A stretch of DNA of 64,000 bases from positions 45,786 to 109,785 of the forward strand of contig JAHHRW010000007.1 of assembly GCA_020025575.1 (NCBI GenBank). Reading direction: 5' to 3'. A model generated the notes under the pieces. The model worked only from the letters and a program-made list of their open reading frames with translations, was not told where the DNA came from and made no database searches. Origin of the DNA: Oscillospiraceae bacterium (GTDB lineage: Bacteria > Bacillota > Clostridia > Oscillospirales > Oscillospiraceae). Positions within the stretch are counted from its first letter, which is position 1; every line of letters begins with the position of its first letter. Both the position numbers and the translations under genes were made by a program. Below, piece after piece: positions 1 through 7,776 of this stretch.

Positions 1-229
1 TAATTCCCAAAAATGTACATACTGCCATCGCAATAACAAGACCCACAAGAGGATGCAAGCCCAAATAATTTGTAGCGCAATAGGACATATATGCGCCAAT
101 CATAATGACATCACCATGGGCAAAGTTCAGCATCTTTGCAATGCCATAGACCATCGTGTAACCAAGGGCAATGATGGCATAGACACTGCCAATGCTGATG
201 CCGTTGATTAAGTATTGCAGAAAGTTCAC
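1..229 (-). CDS. livH: Branched-chain amino acid ABC transporter permease LivH (partial, N-terminus only)
   Basis: The first 76 codons of an inner-membrane permease are present; the rest lies beyond the left edge. The translation from a GTG at 229 begins NFLQYLINGISIGSVYA and contains LNFAHGDVIMIGAYMSY, which is the recognisable LivH start: a first membrane helix, then the NFAHG segment. GGAGAGG at 238-244 sits 8 bases upstream and supports the GTG start. It follows livJ on the same strand, with a stem-loop in between. It would pair with LivM and the LivG/LivF ATPases, presumably off the window. The family call is confident; the exact substrate (Leu/Ile/Val or another amino acid or amide) cannot be read from this fragment. 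Confidence 0.88.
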   Translation of the reverse strand, partial: MNFLQYLINGISIGSVYAIIALGYTMVYGIAKMLNFAHGDVIMIGAYMSYCATNYLGLHPLVGLVIAMAVCTFLGI

Positions 230-318
230 TTAGACTACCTCTCCTTCTCGGCACCCAATGACGGGAGCCTATCCGTTAGGTTCCTCTCATCGACTACCGC
301 AGTCTTCTGTCCGGCTGC

Positions 319-339
319 CGGGCAGGTTGAGCCTGCCCG
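319..339 (-). other. Stem-loop between livJ and livH
   Basis: CGGGCAGG (319-326) is complementary to CCTGCCCG (332-339) across a 5-base loop. No T-run follows on the minus strand, so it is not a typical intrinsic terminator. Its place between the binding-protein gene and the permease gene suggests an mRNA-stabilising or partial-terminating element that keeps LivJ more abundant than LivH. That role is inferred. Confidence 0.5.
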
Positions 340-357
340 ATGCCATTCATTGCAAAA

Positions 358-1497
358 TCACTCAGCACTTACATACACACCGTTTTGAATCACTACCGCC
401 ATAGGAGCCTTGGATACTGCACCGGATGCATCCCATGTCATACCGGAACCGGTCAGGCCGTCAAAGGTCATGGATGTAAACTCTGCCTTCAGTTTCTGGC
501 TAACTTCCTCAGGGCTCATATCTGGGGTAACGCCGGCTTGGGTGCAAGCCTGATAAACGGCATAAACCGCATCATATGCATCTGCAGCAAACTGATTGGG
601 GACAGTATCATACTTTTCGGTGTACTTCTTGACAAAGCTCTGGGTTCTTTCATCGGCACCATCTGCAGCGAAGGGTGTCAGCAGCATCAGACCTTCTGCC
701 AACGCAGGATCGAATCCCTCTGTAGCAAGGATTCCATCCATACCATCACAGCCAAAGAAGGTAGGCTTGTATCCAATCTTATTGGCATACGACAGAACCT
801 GCGCCGCCTCTGTTGCATAGAAGGGCAAAAACACCAGATCTGCACCCGCGGCCTGACACTTGGTTACCTGCGTGGACAGGTCAGATTTGTTTGCAGATGT
901 AAATGCCTCTGTGCATACAACATTCAAGCCCTTGGCCTCAGCCTCAGATGTAAAGGTCGAAAATACACCGGCAGAATATAGGTCAGAAGAATCATAAATC
1001 ACACCGATGACTGCATCTGGGAAGTGTTCTGCAAAATAGTCAGCAGATGCAACACCTTGGTTGGGATCTGTAAAACAAACTTGGAACACATTGTCACCGG
1101 GCTTGATGACATCAGCACCGGATGCAGAAGGTGTCAGCATAAACATGTTATCCGCTGCGCACTCTGGTGCAACTGCATTTGCAGAACCCGTAGTGGTTGG
1201 TCCGACCATAACGTGCATTCCCCAGTCTTTCAGGGTATTATAAGCATTTACAGCTTTTTCCACGTCACCCTCATCATCCTGAGAGTTCAGTTCAAGCTGC
1301 AGCCCCCCTTTGGCATTCAGTTCTTCGATCGCAATTTCCATGCCATACTGGACGGCATTTCCATACACGGCATTCGATCCAGTCAGAGGACCGGATGCAC
1401 CGAGTTTCATGGCAGTCGCTTCGCCGTTACCGGAACACCCAGCAAATGTCGTTGCCATCATGGCCGCTGCGAGGATCATTGTTACAACCTTTTTCAT
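358..1497 (-). CDS. livJ: Branched-chain amino acid ABC transporter substrate-binding lipoprotein
   Basis: A 379-residue extracytoplasmic binding protein of the LivJ/periplasmic-binding fold type I class. It begins with a lipoprotein signal (MKK, hydrophobic stretch, TFAGC with Cys21 as the lipidation site), so it should be anchored on the outer face of the membrane. Family features include LGASGPLTGSNAVYG near residue 32, the MVGPTTTGSANAVAPE region and the LTPSASG segment, all typical of amino-acid-binding Peripla_BP_6 proteins. The start is supported by AAGGAGAG upstream. It is the first gene of the liv operon, ahead of livH. The upstream 300 bases carry a promoter, a leader ORF and terminator hairpins that probably regulate it by branched-chain aminoacyl-tRNA supply. 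Ligand specificity is inferred from family and leader. Confidence 0.93.
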   Translation of the reverse strand: MKKVVTMILAAAMMATTFAGCSGNGEATAMKLGASGPLTGSNAVYGNAVQYGMEIAIEELNAKGGLQLELNSQDDEGDVEKAVNAYNTLKDWGMHVMVGPTTTGSANAVAPECAADNMFMLTPSASGADVIKPGDNVFQVCFTDPNQGVASADYFAEHFPDAVIGVIYDSSDLYSAGVFSTFTSEAEAKGLNVVCTEAFTSANKSDLSTQVTKCQAAGADLVFLPFYATEAAQVLSYANKIGYKPTFFGCDGMDGILATEGFDPALAEGLMLLTPFAADGADERTQSFVKKYTEKYDTVPNQFAADAYDAVYAVYQACTQAGVTPDMSPEEVSQKLKAEFTSMTFDGLTGSGMTWDASGAVSKAPMAVVIQNGVYVSAE

Positions 1498-1532
1498 AAT
1501 ACTTCTCTCCTTAAATAATTGCGTATTTATAC

Positions 1533-1564
1533 AAAAAAGGCGGTTGCGTTCATTCGCAACCGCC
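1533..1564 (-). terminator. Attenuator terminator (T2) upstream of livJ
   Basis: A perfect 10-bp hairpin has arms 1539-1548 and 1555-1564 and loop 1549-1554. On the minus strand it is followed by six T (1538-1533), 36 bases ahead of the livJ start. Its upstream arm can instead pair with 1600-1588, so it reads as the switchable terminator of an attenuator. Confidence 0.85.
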
Positions 1565-1582
1565 TAAGTATACGATAACTTT

Positions 1583-1771
1583 CTATAAAGCGGCTGCAAA
1601 ATAAGAGTTGATAATCAATACCAACTCAATAATGTAAATAATAGCAAAAATGGACCCTGTCAGGCAGACAGAGTCCATTTCAAAACGCACGCAGGCAGAG
1701 GCAGCCGCTCCTGCTGTCACAGCAGAAGTGGGGTGATTATGATGATGCACAGAAGAAAAACGAGCATTCAT
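1583..1771 (-). CDS. Putative leader peptide rich in Ile/Leu/Val codons (attenuation of liv operon)
   Basis: A 62-codon ORF between a strong promoter and livJ, with GGGAGG about 8 bases upstream of its ATG. I recognise no protein family. Codons 41-54 (1651-1610) hold seven Ile, two Leu and one Val codon out of 14. Only four codons then separate the last Ile from GCAGCCGC (1597-1590), which lies just before the stop codon (1585-1583). That segment can base-pair with the upstream arm of terminator T2. This is the classical layout of a leader peptide: a ribosome stalled at Ile/Leu/Val codons leaves the antiterminator free, while a ribosome at the stop codon masks it. The ORF also has a His-rich stretch (VHHHNH, codons 8-13) and an internal terminator-like hairpin. 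The product may have no function of its own. Regulation is inferred. Confidence 0.6.
   Translation of the reverse strand: MNARFSSVHHHNHPTSAVTAGAAASACVRFEMDSVCLTGSIFAIIYIIELVLIINSYFAAAL
1646..1678 (-). terminator. Second terminator-like hairpin (T1) inside the leader ORF
   Basis: A 12-bp stem with one G-T wobble has arms 1650-1661 and 1667-1678 and a 5-base loop. Its end overlaps a run of five T on the minus strand (1650-1646). It lies within the translated leader ORF, so a ribosome following RNA polymerase closely would prevent it forming. Poor leader translation would let it terminate. Confidence 0.7.
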
Positions 1772-1801
1772 AATGACGCGCCTCCCAAGTAATTTGGTAA
1801 C

Positions 1802-1830
1802 ATTGTACTCCCATGGTGTACATTTGTCAA
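1802..1830 (-). promoter_or_regulatory. Sigma-A promoter of the leader-livJ transcript
   Basis: On the minus strand the -35 box TTGACA (1830-1825) and -10 box TACAAT (1807-1802) are 17 bases apart. A start point near 1795 leaves about 24 bases before the leader ATG at 1771. Confidence 0.85.
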
Positions 1831-1888
1831 TTTGTTATTGTTCCTAAATTTAATATTCTGTTCACAAACATTTTGTACAGATTGCACA

Positions 1889-3262
1889 TCACCGTGCATC
1901 CAGATAATCTTTGCAAGCAAGAATTACATCCGAAACAATCGGCACACAGGTACTGGAGCCGGCACCGCCGTTTTCCACCACAGCGATAAATGCCAGAGGA
2001 TATTCTTCATCCATGACAAATCCCGCAAAGGTGGAATTGGGTTCCTTATCTCCGCCCACCTCTGCAGTTCCGGATTTGGCACACACAGATAGCCCCGGGA
2101 AATACCCATCTCCGTAAACCTGATAAACATTATTTCTCATCAGGGATTTCAATGTTTCAGCAGCATCCTGATTTAAAAGTTGTTCACTCATCGTGGTTTT
2201 CGCACGATAGCTGACACTGTTTCCAGAGGAAACCTCCGAAATGATATAAGGCTCAGCAGCCTTTCCGCCCCCGGCAATGGCACCCATAAATGTCATAAAC
2301 CTGCAGGGGTTGACCAAGTCCAAGTGCTGACCGATGGCGCTCCACGCAACCTGCACCGGTGCAGCATTGTGGATATCAAACTTTCCGGTGGCTGTGGTGA
2401 TACCATCAAATTCCAGAGAATCCGTAATATGGTATTTATCCACATAGGATTGCAGGCGATCTCCTCCCAAAACCTCTGATAACTGCGCAAAATAACAGTT
2501 ACAGGATGCCGCCAGTGCCTGCTCAAGATCCATATCCCCATGTACCACCTTACATGTAACCTGATCCGCTCCCATATCATATTCGCCGGAACAATAGAAT
2601 GTCGTATTCTCCGCATCATCCAATTCTTCCAGAGCCGCAGCTGCGGTCACCAGCTTGAAGATGGAACCGGGTACATATGTTACCTGAGTAAAACGATTCA
2701 GATAGACACCCTCGTAAGCACCGCTGGAATCCCCATCAATATCCGGAACATCATCCGGATCAAAATTGGGCGTGCTGACAGCACAGAGGATCTCTCCGGT
2801 CTTGTAATTATAGGCTGCGACCGTGCCTCGGTAATCACCCATGGCCTCCAAAGCAACTTTCTGCAGTTCTGCAGAAATGGTCATCTTCGCCTTTCCGCCC
2901 AGTCCGGAATACGCATATAAGCCATTGGCCAGACTGTAGCCCGCCATATCCTCTGCATAATGCGCAACCGTGGGAGCACTGATATATCCGTAACGATCAC
3001 CCAGCCAATGAACCGTGGATTCCCGAATGGATACATCTGCAGAGTATTCCCATCCATCCAATGCAGAAAGCAATAACGCTCCATCTCGGTCTGTAACAAC
3101 GCCACAGCCAATGTTGGTGCCATTATAAATGTGAGGATTCCCCTCAAAAACCACCCAATCACTGCCATCCTTGACAAACTGAACCACAAATATTGCCATG
3201 CCGCCAATCAAAATCAGCGCAAGCAGCAGTGCAATTGTGGTACGATGTGCAACTCGATTCAT
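1889..3262 (-). CDS. Class B penicillin-binding protein (PbpA/FtsI-like transpeptidase)
   Basis: A 457-residue peptidoglycan transpeptidase that cross-links the wall on the outer face of the membrane. One N-terminal membrane helix (residues 8-31) is followed by a short pedestal region. The transpeptidase domain carries the three active-site motifs: SIFK (Ser200, Lys203), SCN (Ser253-Asn255) and KSG (Lys396-Gly398). It is shorter than most class B PBPs and has no PASTA domain, which matches the compact PbpA type paired with SEDS proteins. Its ATG overlaps the stop of the upstream FHA-SEDS gene by 4 bases. That implies translational coupling and a likely PBP-SEDS glycan synthase complex. No clear terminator follows before the liv promoter. 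Confidence 0.93.
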   Translation of the reverse strand: MNRVAHRTTIALLLALILIGGMAIFVVQFVKDGSDWVVFEGNPHIYNGTNIGCGVVTDRDGALLLSALDGWEYSADVSIRESTVHWLGDRYGYISAPTVAHYAEDMAGYSLANGLYAYSGLGGKAKMTISAELQKVALEAMGDYRGTVAAYNYKTGEILCAVSTPNFDPDDVPDIDGDSSGAYEGVYLNRFTQVTYVPGSIFKLVTAAAALEELDDAENTTFYCSGEYDMGADQVTCKVVHGDMDLEQALAASCNCYFAQLSEVLGGDRLQSYVDKYHITDSLEFDGITTATGKFDIHNAAPVQVAWSAIGQHLDLVNPCRFMTFMGAIAGGGKAAEPYIISEVSSGNSVSYRAKTTMSEQLLNQDAAETLKSLMRNNVYQVYGDGYFPGLSVCAKSGTAEVGGDKEPNSTFAGFVMDEEYPLAFIAVVENGGAGSSTCVPIVSDVILACKDYLDAR

Positions 3263-4968
3263 TCTGTCACCTCCCGATGTCGACGACGCATCCGAATGGC
3301 AAAGCTTGCATTCTGCCGGGTATCTGCCGCCTTAACAAAAGCGAGCAAGGCCCACGCTGAGATCATGCTGGAGCCACCATTGGAAACAAATGGGAATGTA
3401 ACACCGGTAAAGGGCAACAAATCAAGGGTGCCCATTACATTCAAAATCGTCTGAATCAGCAGAATACTGGCCGCTGTACACGCGCCAATGGTATAAAAAC
3501 TGCTGCGCCCCATACTGGCAGAGCGAAGGCAAAACAGCGCCAATACAACAACACTCATTACCATCATCAGCGCCACCAGCAGTCCCCACTCTTCTGATAC
3601 TGTGGCAAAGATGATATCCGTGTCACAGGCAAACATTGTCTTCATCCAACCATTACCTGCACCCAGACCAAAGAGACCACCAGAGCCGATGCACATTAGA
3701 CTTCTGGTCTGCTGAAAGCCGCGATCCCAAGGATCTTCCCAGATGTGACGCCAAATGGTAAATCGACTCAGCGCATGTGGCGCAATCTTCACCGCAATGA
3801 CACCTGCAAAGCCCAATGCCGAGCAAGCAAGTGCAATGGTACCCACCGATCCGGAACGCATATATGCAATAGACAAGAATGCAGTAAAGAAAACCAGCGC
3901 GGTTCCAAAGTCATTCATGAGCGCAAGTAAACCGCACAGCACCGCAGAATATACAATGAACATAATGAGGTTCCGTTTCTGCATGATTCGATCCATGGTG
4001 GAAGCGCCCGCAAAGACAAAACACACTTTTGTCAGCTCCGAAGGCTGGATCGAATATCCGCCAATAAACAGCCAGTTTTTTGCGCCATAGATTTCTTTGC
4101 CAAAGATCAGCGTAATGACCAAAAATCCAACACCTGCAATGGTTGCAAGATACCGCATTTTCTTTGCACGCTCCAAATCTCGCAAAGACCAGCCTATAAA
4201 CAGGAATGCAGCTAATCCGCCGAACATCGCAACCAATTGCTTTAAGGATTCTCCCGGCACCGTGCCGGCAATCACATTCATACCCATGGTGCAGAGCAAA
4301 AACGCAATCGTTTCTACCTCAAACGCAGATCTGCGTATACAGGCATAGAACAGCAGTAGGCTCCACTGAGCAATCATCAACCCACTGTAGCCAAGAATGA
4401 TCCGATCGGCCGCCTCTGGGGTTCCGTTGAGCAAAAACGCAAGGCAGCAAAGCGCCTGAAACAGGGTCAGCAGCACCAGATTCAGAAATGTGGTAAAACC
4501 GCTGGATGCTTTCGTCCGAAGCAGCGCCAGACGCTGCTCTTGCCGCGCGCTGATGGGCTCGAGTGACATCTCAAGGCCACCAATCTCAATCACATCATCC
4601 GGCTCTAGGGCATAAATCTGTACCTTTTTGCCGTTGACTTTCACGCCGTCTTTACTGGCCGCATCCGTAATGGTCCAACTGCCGTCATCATATCGTGTTA
4701 ATACAGCATGGTTTCTAGAAATTGTGGGAAGATCAATGACAATATCACTTCTCTTACTTCGTCCAATTACATTTTCCCAGTGCGTCACCGGCAAGGAATT
4801 TCCATCGGTCAGACGCAGCCACGCCCAGATTTCCGGTTCCCGCCGAAAGGACAACAATGGTTTGGCACACCGCCAAAGAAGAATTACCATCAAAACAGGT
4901 GCCACATACCGCAGAATTGCGATATACACATTGGTAAAATCAGCAGGCAGTCCGCTCAGTATTGTCAT
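3259..4968 (-). CDS. SEDS-family peptidoglycan polymerase (FtsW/RodA) with N-terminal FHA domain
   Basis: A 569-residue membrane glycosyltransferase. A first membrane helix (about 15-33) leads into a cytoplasmic FHA domain (about 65-135) with the phosphothreonine-binding signature: GR at 69-70, SRNH at 84-87 and SKDGVKVNG at 105-113. About ten further helices form the SEDS domain. SEDS hallmarks are the region with the WDRGFQQTRSLMCIGSGGLFG segment and the DTDIIFATVSEEWG loop. The FHA domain suggests control by a Ser/Thr kinase such as PrkC. It is co-translated with the class B PBP downstream and lies after nfo. AGGAGGTGG upstream supports the start. Whether it serves division, elongation or sporulation cannot be decided here. 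Confidence 0.93.
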   Translation of the reverse strand: MTILSGLPADFTNVYIAILRYVAPVLMVILLWRCAKPLLSFRREPEIWAWLRLTDGNSLPVTHWENVIGRSKRSDIVIDLPTISRNHAVLTRYDDGSWTITDAASKDGVKVNGKKVQIYALEPDDVIEIGGLEMSLEPISARQEQRLALLRTKASSGFTTFLNLVLLTLFQALCCLAFLLNGTPEAADRIILGYSGLMIAQWSLLLFYACIRRSAFEVETIAFLLCTMGMNVIAGTVPGESLKQLVAMFGGLAAFLFIGWSLRDLERAKKMRYLATIAGVGFLVITLIFGKEIYGAKNWLFIGGYSIQPSELTKVCFVFAGASTMDRIMQKRNLIMFIVYSAVLCGLLALMNDFGTALVFFTAFLSIAYMRSGSVGTIALACSALGFAGVIAVKIAPHALSRFTIWRHIWEDPWDRGFQQTRSLMCIGSGGLFGLGAGNGWMKTMFACDTDIIFATVSEEWGLLVALMMVMSVVVLALFCLRSASMGRSSFYTIGACTAASILLIQTILNVMGTLDLLPFTGVTFPFVSNGGSSMISAWALLAFVKAADTRQNASFAIRMRRRHREVTE

Positions 4969-5007
4969 TTCTCCACCTCCTGAAGATTATCTTTTGTAAA
5001 CATATAC

Positions 5008-5838
5008 TCATTCCTTCATAAGCCCGCGCAAAAGGGCAATTTCCGCAGCATAGCCCGGAAGCTCGTTGGGGGTCTCTAAAATCATGGGCTTGTCCCGAAG
5101 CAAAGGATGATTCACAATGGCCTCAAAGGTTTCCTTCCCCAAATATCCCTGACCAATACACTCGTGGCGGTCCTTGTGCGAAGCCATTGGATTCTTAGAG
5201 TCATTCAGGTGAAGCGCCTTGAGCCGCTCCAAGCCAACGACCCGGTCAAACTCTGCAAGCACACCATCTAAATCATGGACGATATCGTATCCACCATCCC
5301 AAACATGACAGGTATCCAGACACACGCCAACCTGATTCGATCCAACCGCATCAATGATCTGTTTCAATTCCTCAAATCTACCGCCGACCTCGCTGCCCTT
5401 TCCGGCCATAGTTTCCAGCAGGACAGTAACGGGATACCCAGGCTCCAGAGCACGTTTTAGCGCCCCTGCAATCTGGTCGATTCCGGCCTCTATCCCCTGA
5501 CCCACGTGAGAGCCGGGATGAAAGTTATAGTATTGTCCCGGGAGCGCTGCCATGCGCTCCAGATCCTCTTTCAAAACATCCGAGGCAAAGTGGCGAGCCT
5601 CCGGGTCAGCAGTACATAGATTCATGGTATAACTGCCATGCGCAACCAAAGTCCCGAACTCCAGTTCTTTCAGCAGATCCATAGCTTTTTCGCAATCCAG
5701 AAGATCTACCGGCTTTGCCTTGGAGCCTCTGGGATTACGTGTAAAAAATGCAAATGTATTGGCACCGATTTTGCGTGCCGTCTTCACCATCTCCACATTG
5801 CCTTTGCTGGAAGAAAGGTGACATCCAATGTATAACAT
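5008..5838 (-). CDS. nfo: Endonuclease IV (apurinic/apyrimidinic endonuclease)
   Basis: A 276-residue base-excision-repair enzyme that cleaves DNA 5' of abasic sites with a Zn cluster in a TIM barrel. The start MLYIGCHLSSSKG is chosen over an ATG eight codons earlier, because the GGAGG needed for initiation lies inside that extension. Conserved metal and active-site segments are visible: VAHGSY, NFHPGSH, LLETMAGKG, VCLDTCHVWDGGYD, LNDSKN, RHECIGQGYLG and LETPNE. It is divergent from the WYL regulator, with about 107 bases between, and runs in the same direction as the FHA-SEDS/PBP pair (40-base gap). It could be the first gene of that transcript. Confidence 0.96.
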   Translation of the reverse strand: MLYIGCHLSSSKGNVEMVKTARKIGANTFAFFTRNPRGSKAKPVDLLDCEKAMDLLKELEFGTLVAHGSYTMNLCTADPEARHFASDVLKEDLERMAALPGQYYNFHPGSHVGQGIEAGIDQIAGALKRALEPGYPVTVLLETMAGKGSEVGGRFEELKQIIDAVGSNQVGVCLDTCHVWDGGYDIVHDLDGVLAEFDRVVGLERLKALHLNDSKNPMASHKDRHECIGQGYLGKETFEAIVNHPLLRDKPMILETPNELPGYAAEIALLRGLMKE

Positions 5839-5945
5839 ATTTTTAGTACCTCCATTTTGCATATCATAACATCTTCATGCAAAAAAATCAAACTATAGTA
5901 CAAATCTTGAATTTCATGTGATATAATCCTATCACGAGGTGAAGA

Positions 5946-6932
5946 ATGATGCCGAAATCCGATCATCAAAAACTATCCCTACTCTATATTAGAGATTTTC
6001 TGGAGCAGAATTCTGACGAAGCACATCCCATAAACGCCCAAACACTGATTGATATGCTTGCCAACAAAGGAATCCGGTGCGAACGAAAGACCATTTATTC
6101 TGACATTGCAGCATTACAAGATTTCGGCGTAGATGTTATCAATCGCCGGGGGAAAAACGGCGGCTACTATATTGCATCCCGGAACTTTGAACTTCCTGAA
6201 TTGAAACTGCTTATCGACGCTGTGCAATCCAGCCGATTCCTGACTCAGAAAAAATCTCGGGAACTAATCGAAAAGCTCTGCCAGCAGTGCAACCGCTATG
6301 ACGCAACACTGATGCATCGGGATATCGTCATTGATCGCCGGGTGAAGAGCATGAATGAAACCATTTATTATAATGTAGACCGGGTACAGGAGGCCATTTC
6401 TAAAAACGCACAAATTCGGTTTCGCTATTTTGATTGGGGAATCGACGGCAAACGCCACTACCGGGATAAGGAATATGTGGCCAGTCCCTATGGGCTGTGC
6501 CAGGATAACGAAAACTACTATCTGCTGGCCCATTCTCCCAGACATGGGATAACCCACTACCGTCTTGATCGGATGACACAAATTGAGCTGATCGACGAAA
6601 CCAGAGTTCCATGCCCGGAACTAACCGGTCCGGCTCTCATCAATCACGCCAATCAGCTCTTTCAAATGTATTCCGGCAAACCAGTCTCCGTGAAACTGCG
6701 TTTCCATAACTCTCTGGCAAATGTTGTGGTTGACCGTTTTGGCCGAGACACCATGATGATTCCCGACGGGGATGATTTCTTTACATTCACGGTTAATGTT
6801 GCGGTTTCCCCCCTGTTTTTAAGCTGGGTAATCGGATTTGGGGATAAGGCGCAGATTCTTTATCCACAAAGCGTCATCGATGAATGCACCCAGCTCTGTC
6901 AGCAGATTATTTTGAAGTATCGCCAGATTTGA
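5946..6932 (+). CDS. HTH-type transcriptional regulator with WYL domain
   Basis: A 328-residue regulator of the YafY/PafB type. Residues about 8-65 form a winged helix-turn-helix (the ERKTIYSDIAALQDFGVDV recognition region). The middle holds the WYL ligand- or nucleic-acid-sensing module, with RFRYFDWGIDGKRHYRDKEY and the following YVASPYGLCQDNENYYLLAH segment. The C-terminal part is a WCX-like extension. A -10-like TATAAT lies at 5922-5927 and GAGGTG directly precedes the ATG; a second ATG follows at once. It is divergent from nfo and overlaps the end of the following minus-strand lipoprotein gene by 26 bases. Its targets are unknown; WYL proteins often respond to DNA damage or nucleotides, and nfo next door fits that loosely. 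Confidence 0.92.
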   Translation: MMPKSDHQKLSLLYIRDFLEQNSDEAHPINAQTLIDMLANKGIRCERKTIYSDIAALQDFGVDVINRRGKNGGYYIASRNFELPELKLLIDAVQSSRFLTQKKSRELIEKLCQQCNRYDATLMHRDIVIDRRVKSMNETIYYNVDRVQEAISKNAQIRFRYFDWGIDGKRHYRDKEYVASPYGLCQDNENYYLLAHSPRHGITHYRLDRMTQIELIDETRVPCPELTGPALINHANQLFQMYSGKPVSVKLRFHNSLANVVVDRFGRDTMMIPDGDDFFTFTVNVAVSPLFLSWVIGFGDKAQILYPQSVIDECTQLCQQIILKYRQI

Positions 6933-7419
6933 TCTGGAAACTGCCCACCATTTGTGCATACAAATCCTCTGAGTTTACATTCTCAGGATTGAGCAGGCTG
7001 ACACAGTAGTGATAATTCCCATCATCAGCTACCATCGCTCTGCCACATAGAATTCCTTCTTCCCCTGCTGTGCTCCATACAGTCTGATATAAGGACATGT
7101 TCTCCTTTTCCTGTTTCATAATGGTCAATGCATCCGCATTCATGCCAGTAAGTTCCTGCATGGTGGAAGCAATGTCCCCCGATGGCAGTGTCTCAATGCT
7201 TACTTCGTACGAATCCCATTGGTAGACCTGAACATCATCCTCTTCAGACATGGTTTGAGCTGCTGCCTCGTCAGGCAGATACACATCAATCGTGCCAGCA
7301 GCAGGGAGCTCCGGCTCCTGAAAATCTACATTTCCTACAGTCTCAAACACCGGTTTCTCCTGTGCTCCACAACCGGCCATAAGAAATGCCAACACAATAA
7401 CCAACGCCAATTTTTTCAT
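6907..7419 (-). CDS. Putative lipoprotein of unknown function
   Basis: A 170-residue protein with a clear lipoprotein signal (MKKLALVIVLAFLMAGC, lipidated Cys17), followed by a soluble acidic domain. I recognise no family. The mature part has no internal membrane helix. The segment around VWSTAGEEGILCGRAMVADDGNYHYCVSLL looks like a beta-rich fold of the kind seen in small secreted lipoproteins that monitor the envelope. Two Cys in the mature domain might form a disulfide. A GGGAGG site precedes the ATG. Its 3' end overlaps the WYL gene tail to tail, and it is divergent from the DUF1294 gene with only 24 bases between start codons. Confidence 0.8.
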   Translation of the reverse strand: MKKLALVIVLAFLMAGCGAQEKPVFETVGNVDFQEPELPAAGTIDVYLPDEAAAQTMSEEDDVQVYQWDSYEVSIETLPSGDIASTMQELTGMNADALTIMKQEKENMSLYQTVWSTAGEEGILCGRAMVADDGNYHYCVSLLNPENVNSEDLYAQMVGSFQIKSGDTSK

Positions 7420-7443
7420 TTAATTCCCTCCCGAAAGGATTTT

Positions 7444-7719
7444 ATGATGCAATACTTCTTCCTCTATCTTCTTCTAGTCAATGCTGCATCCTTCGTACTT
7501 ATGCTTGTGGACAAGTACAAAGCAAAACAAAATTTATGGAGAATTTCCGAATCCTGCCTGATAACCTTTGCCTTAATGGGCGGGAGTATCGGCAGCCTGC
7601 TGGGAATGTATCTCGTTCGACATAAAACCAAGCATCTAAAATTTACAGTGGGAATTCCGCTAATCCTCATATTGGAAACGATCGCCATAATCTGGGTATA
7701 CATTCATTTTTTCTCTTGA
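7444..7719 (+). CDS. DUF1294 family small membrane protein
   Basis: A 91-residue protein with three or four hydrophobic segments (about 3-20, 42-60 and 70-90). It has the DUF1294 pattern: N near the first helix, DKYKAK, WRISE, a GGSIGSLLGMYLVRHKTKH block and a final helix. The function of the family is not established. AAAGGA precedes two consecutive ATG codons at 7444 and 7447. The same frame stays open upstream, but that extension is the opposite strand of the lipoprotein gene. The stop codon lies inside the -35 box of the tRNA-Ser promoter. Confidence 0.87.
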   Translation: MMQYFFLYLLLVNAASFVLMLVDKYKAKQNLWRISESCLITFALMGGSIGSLLGMYLVRHKTKHLKFTVGIPLILILETIAIIWVYIHFFS

Positions 7720-7744
7720 CAAAACATACACCCCATGCTAGAAT
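7716..7744 (+). promoter_or_regulatory. Promoter of tRNA-Ser
   Basis: TTGACA (7716-7721) and TAGAAT (7739-7744) are separated by 17 bases and lie about 32 bases upstream of the tRNA. The -35 box overlaps the DUF1294 stop codon. Confidence 0.85.
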
Positions 7745-7776
7745 ATAGCAGTACGATTCAAGTCGACCTCGTACCT

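Noticed and set aside
340..981. Long plus-strand ORF opposite livJ
   Set aside because: It is antisense to a clear livJ, Cys- and Ile-rich without family features, and has no ribosome binding site. Similar shadow frames opposite tsaD, recA, dnaE and the M28 gene were dismissed for the same reason.
7219..7443. N-terminal extension of the DUF1294 gene
   Set aside because: The extension is the complement of the lipoprotein coding region and includes its start. The DUF1294 family begins at the MMQYFF segment.
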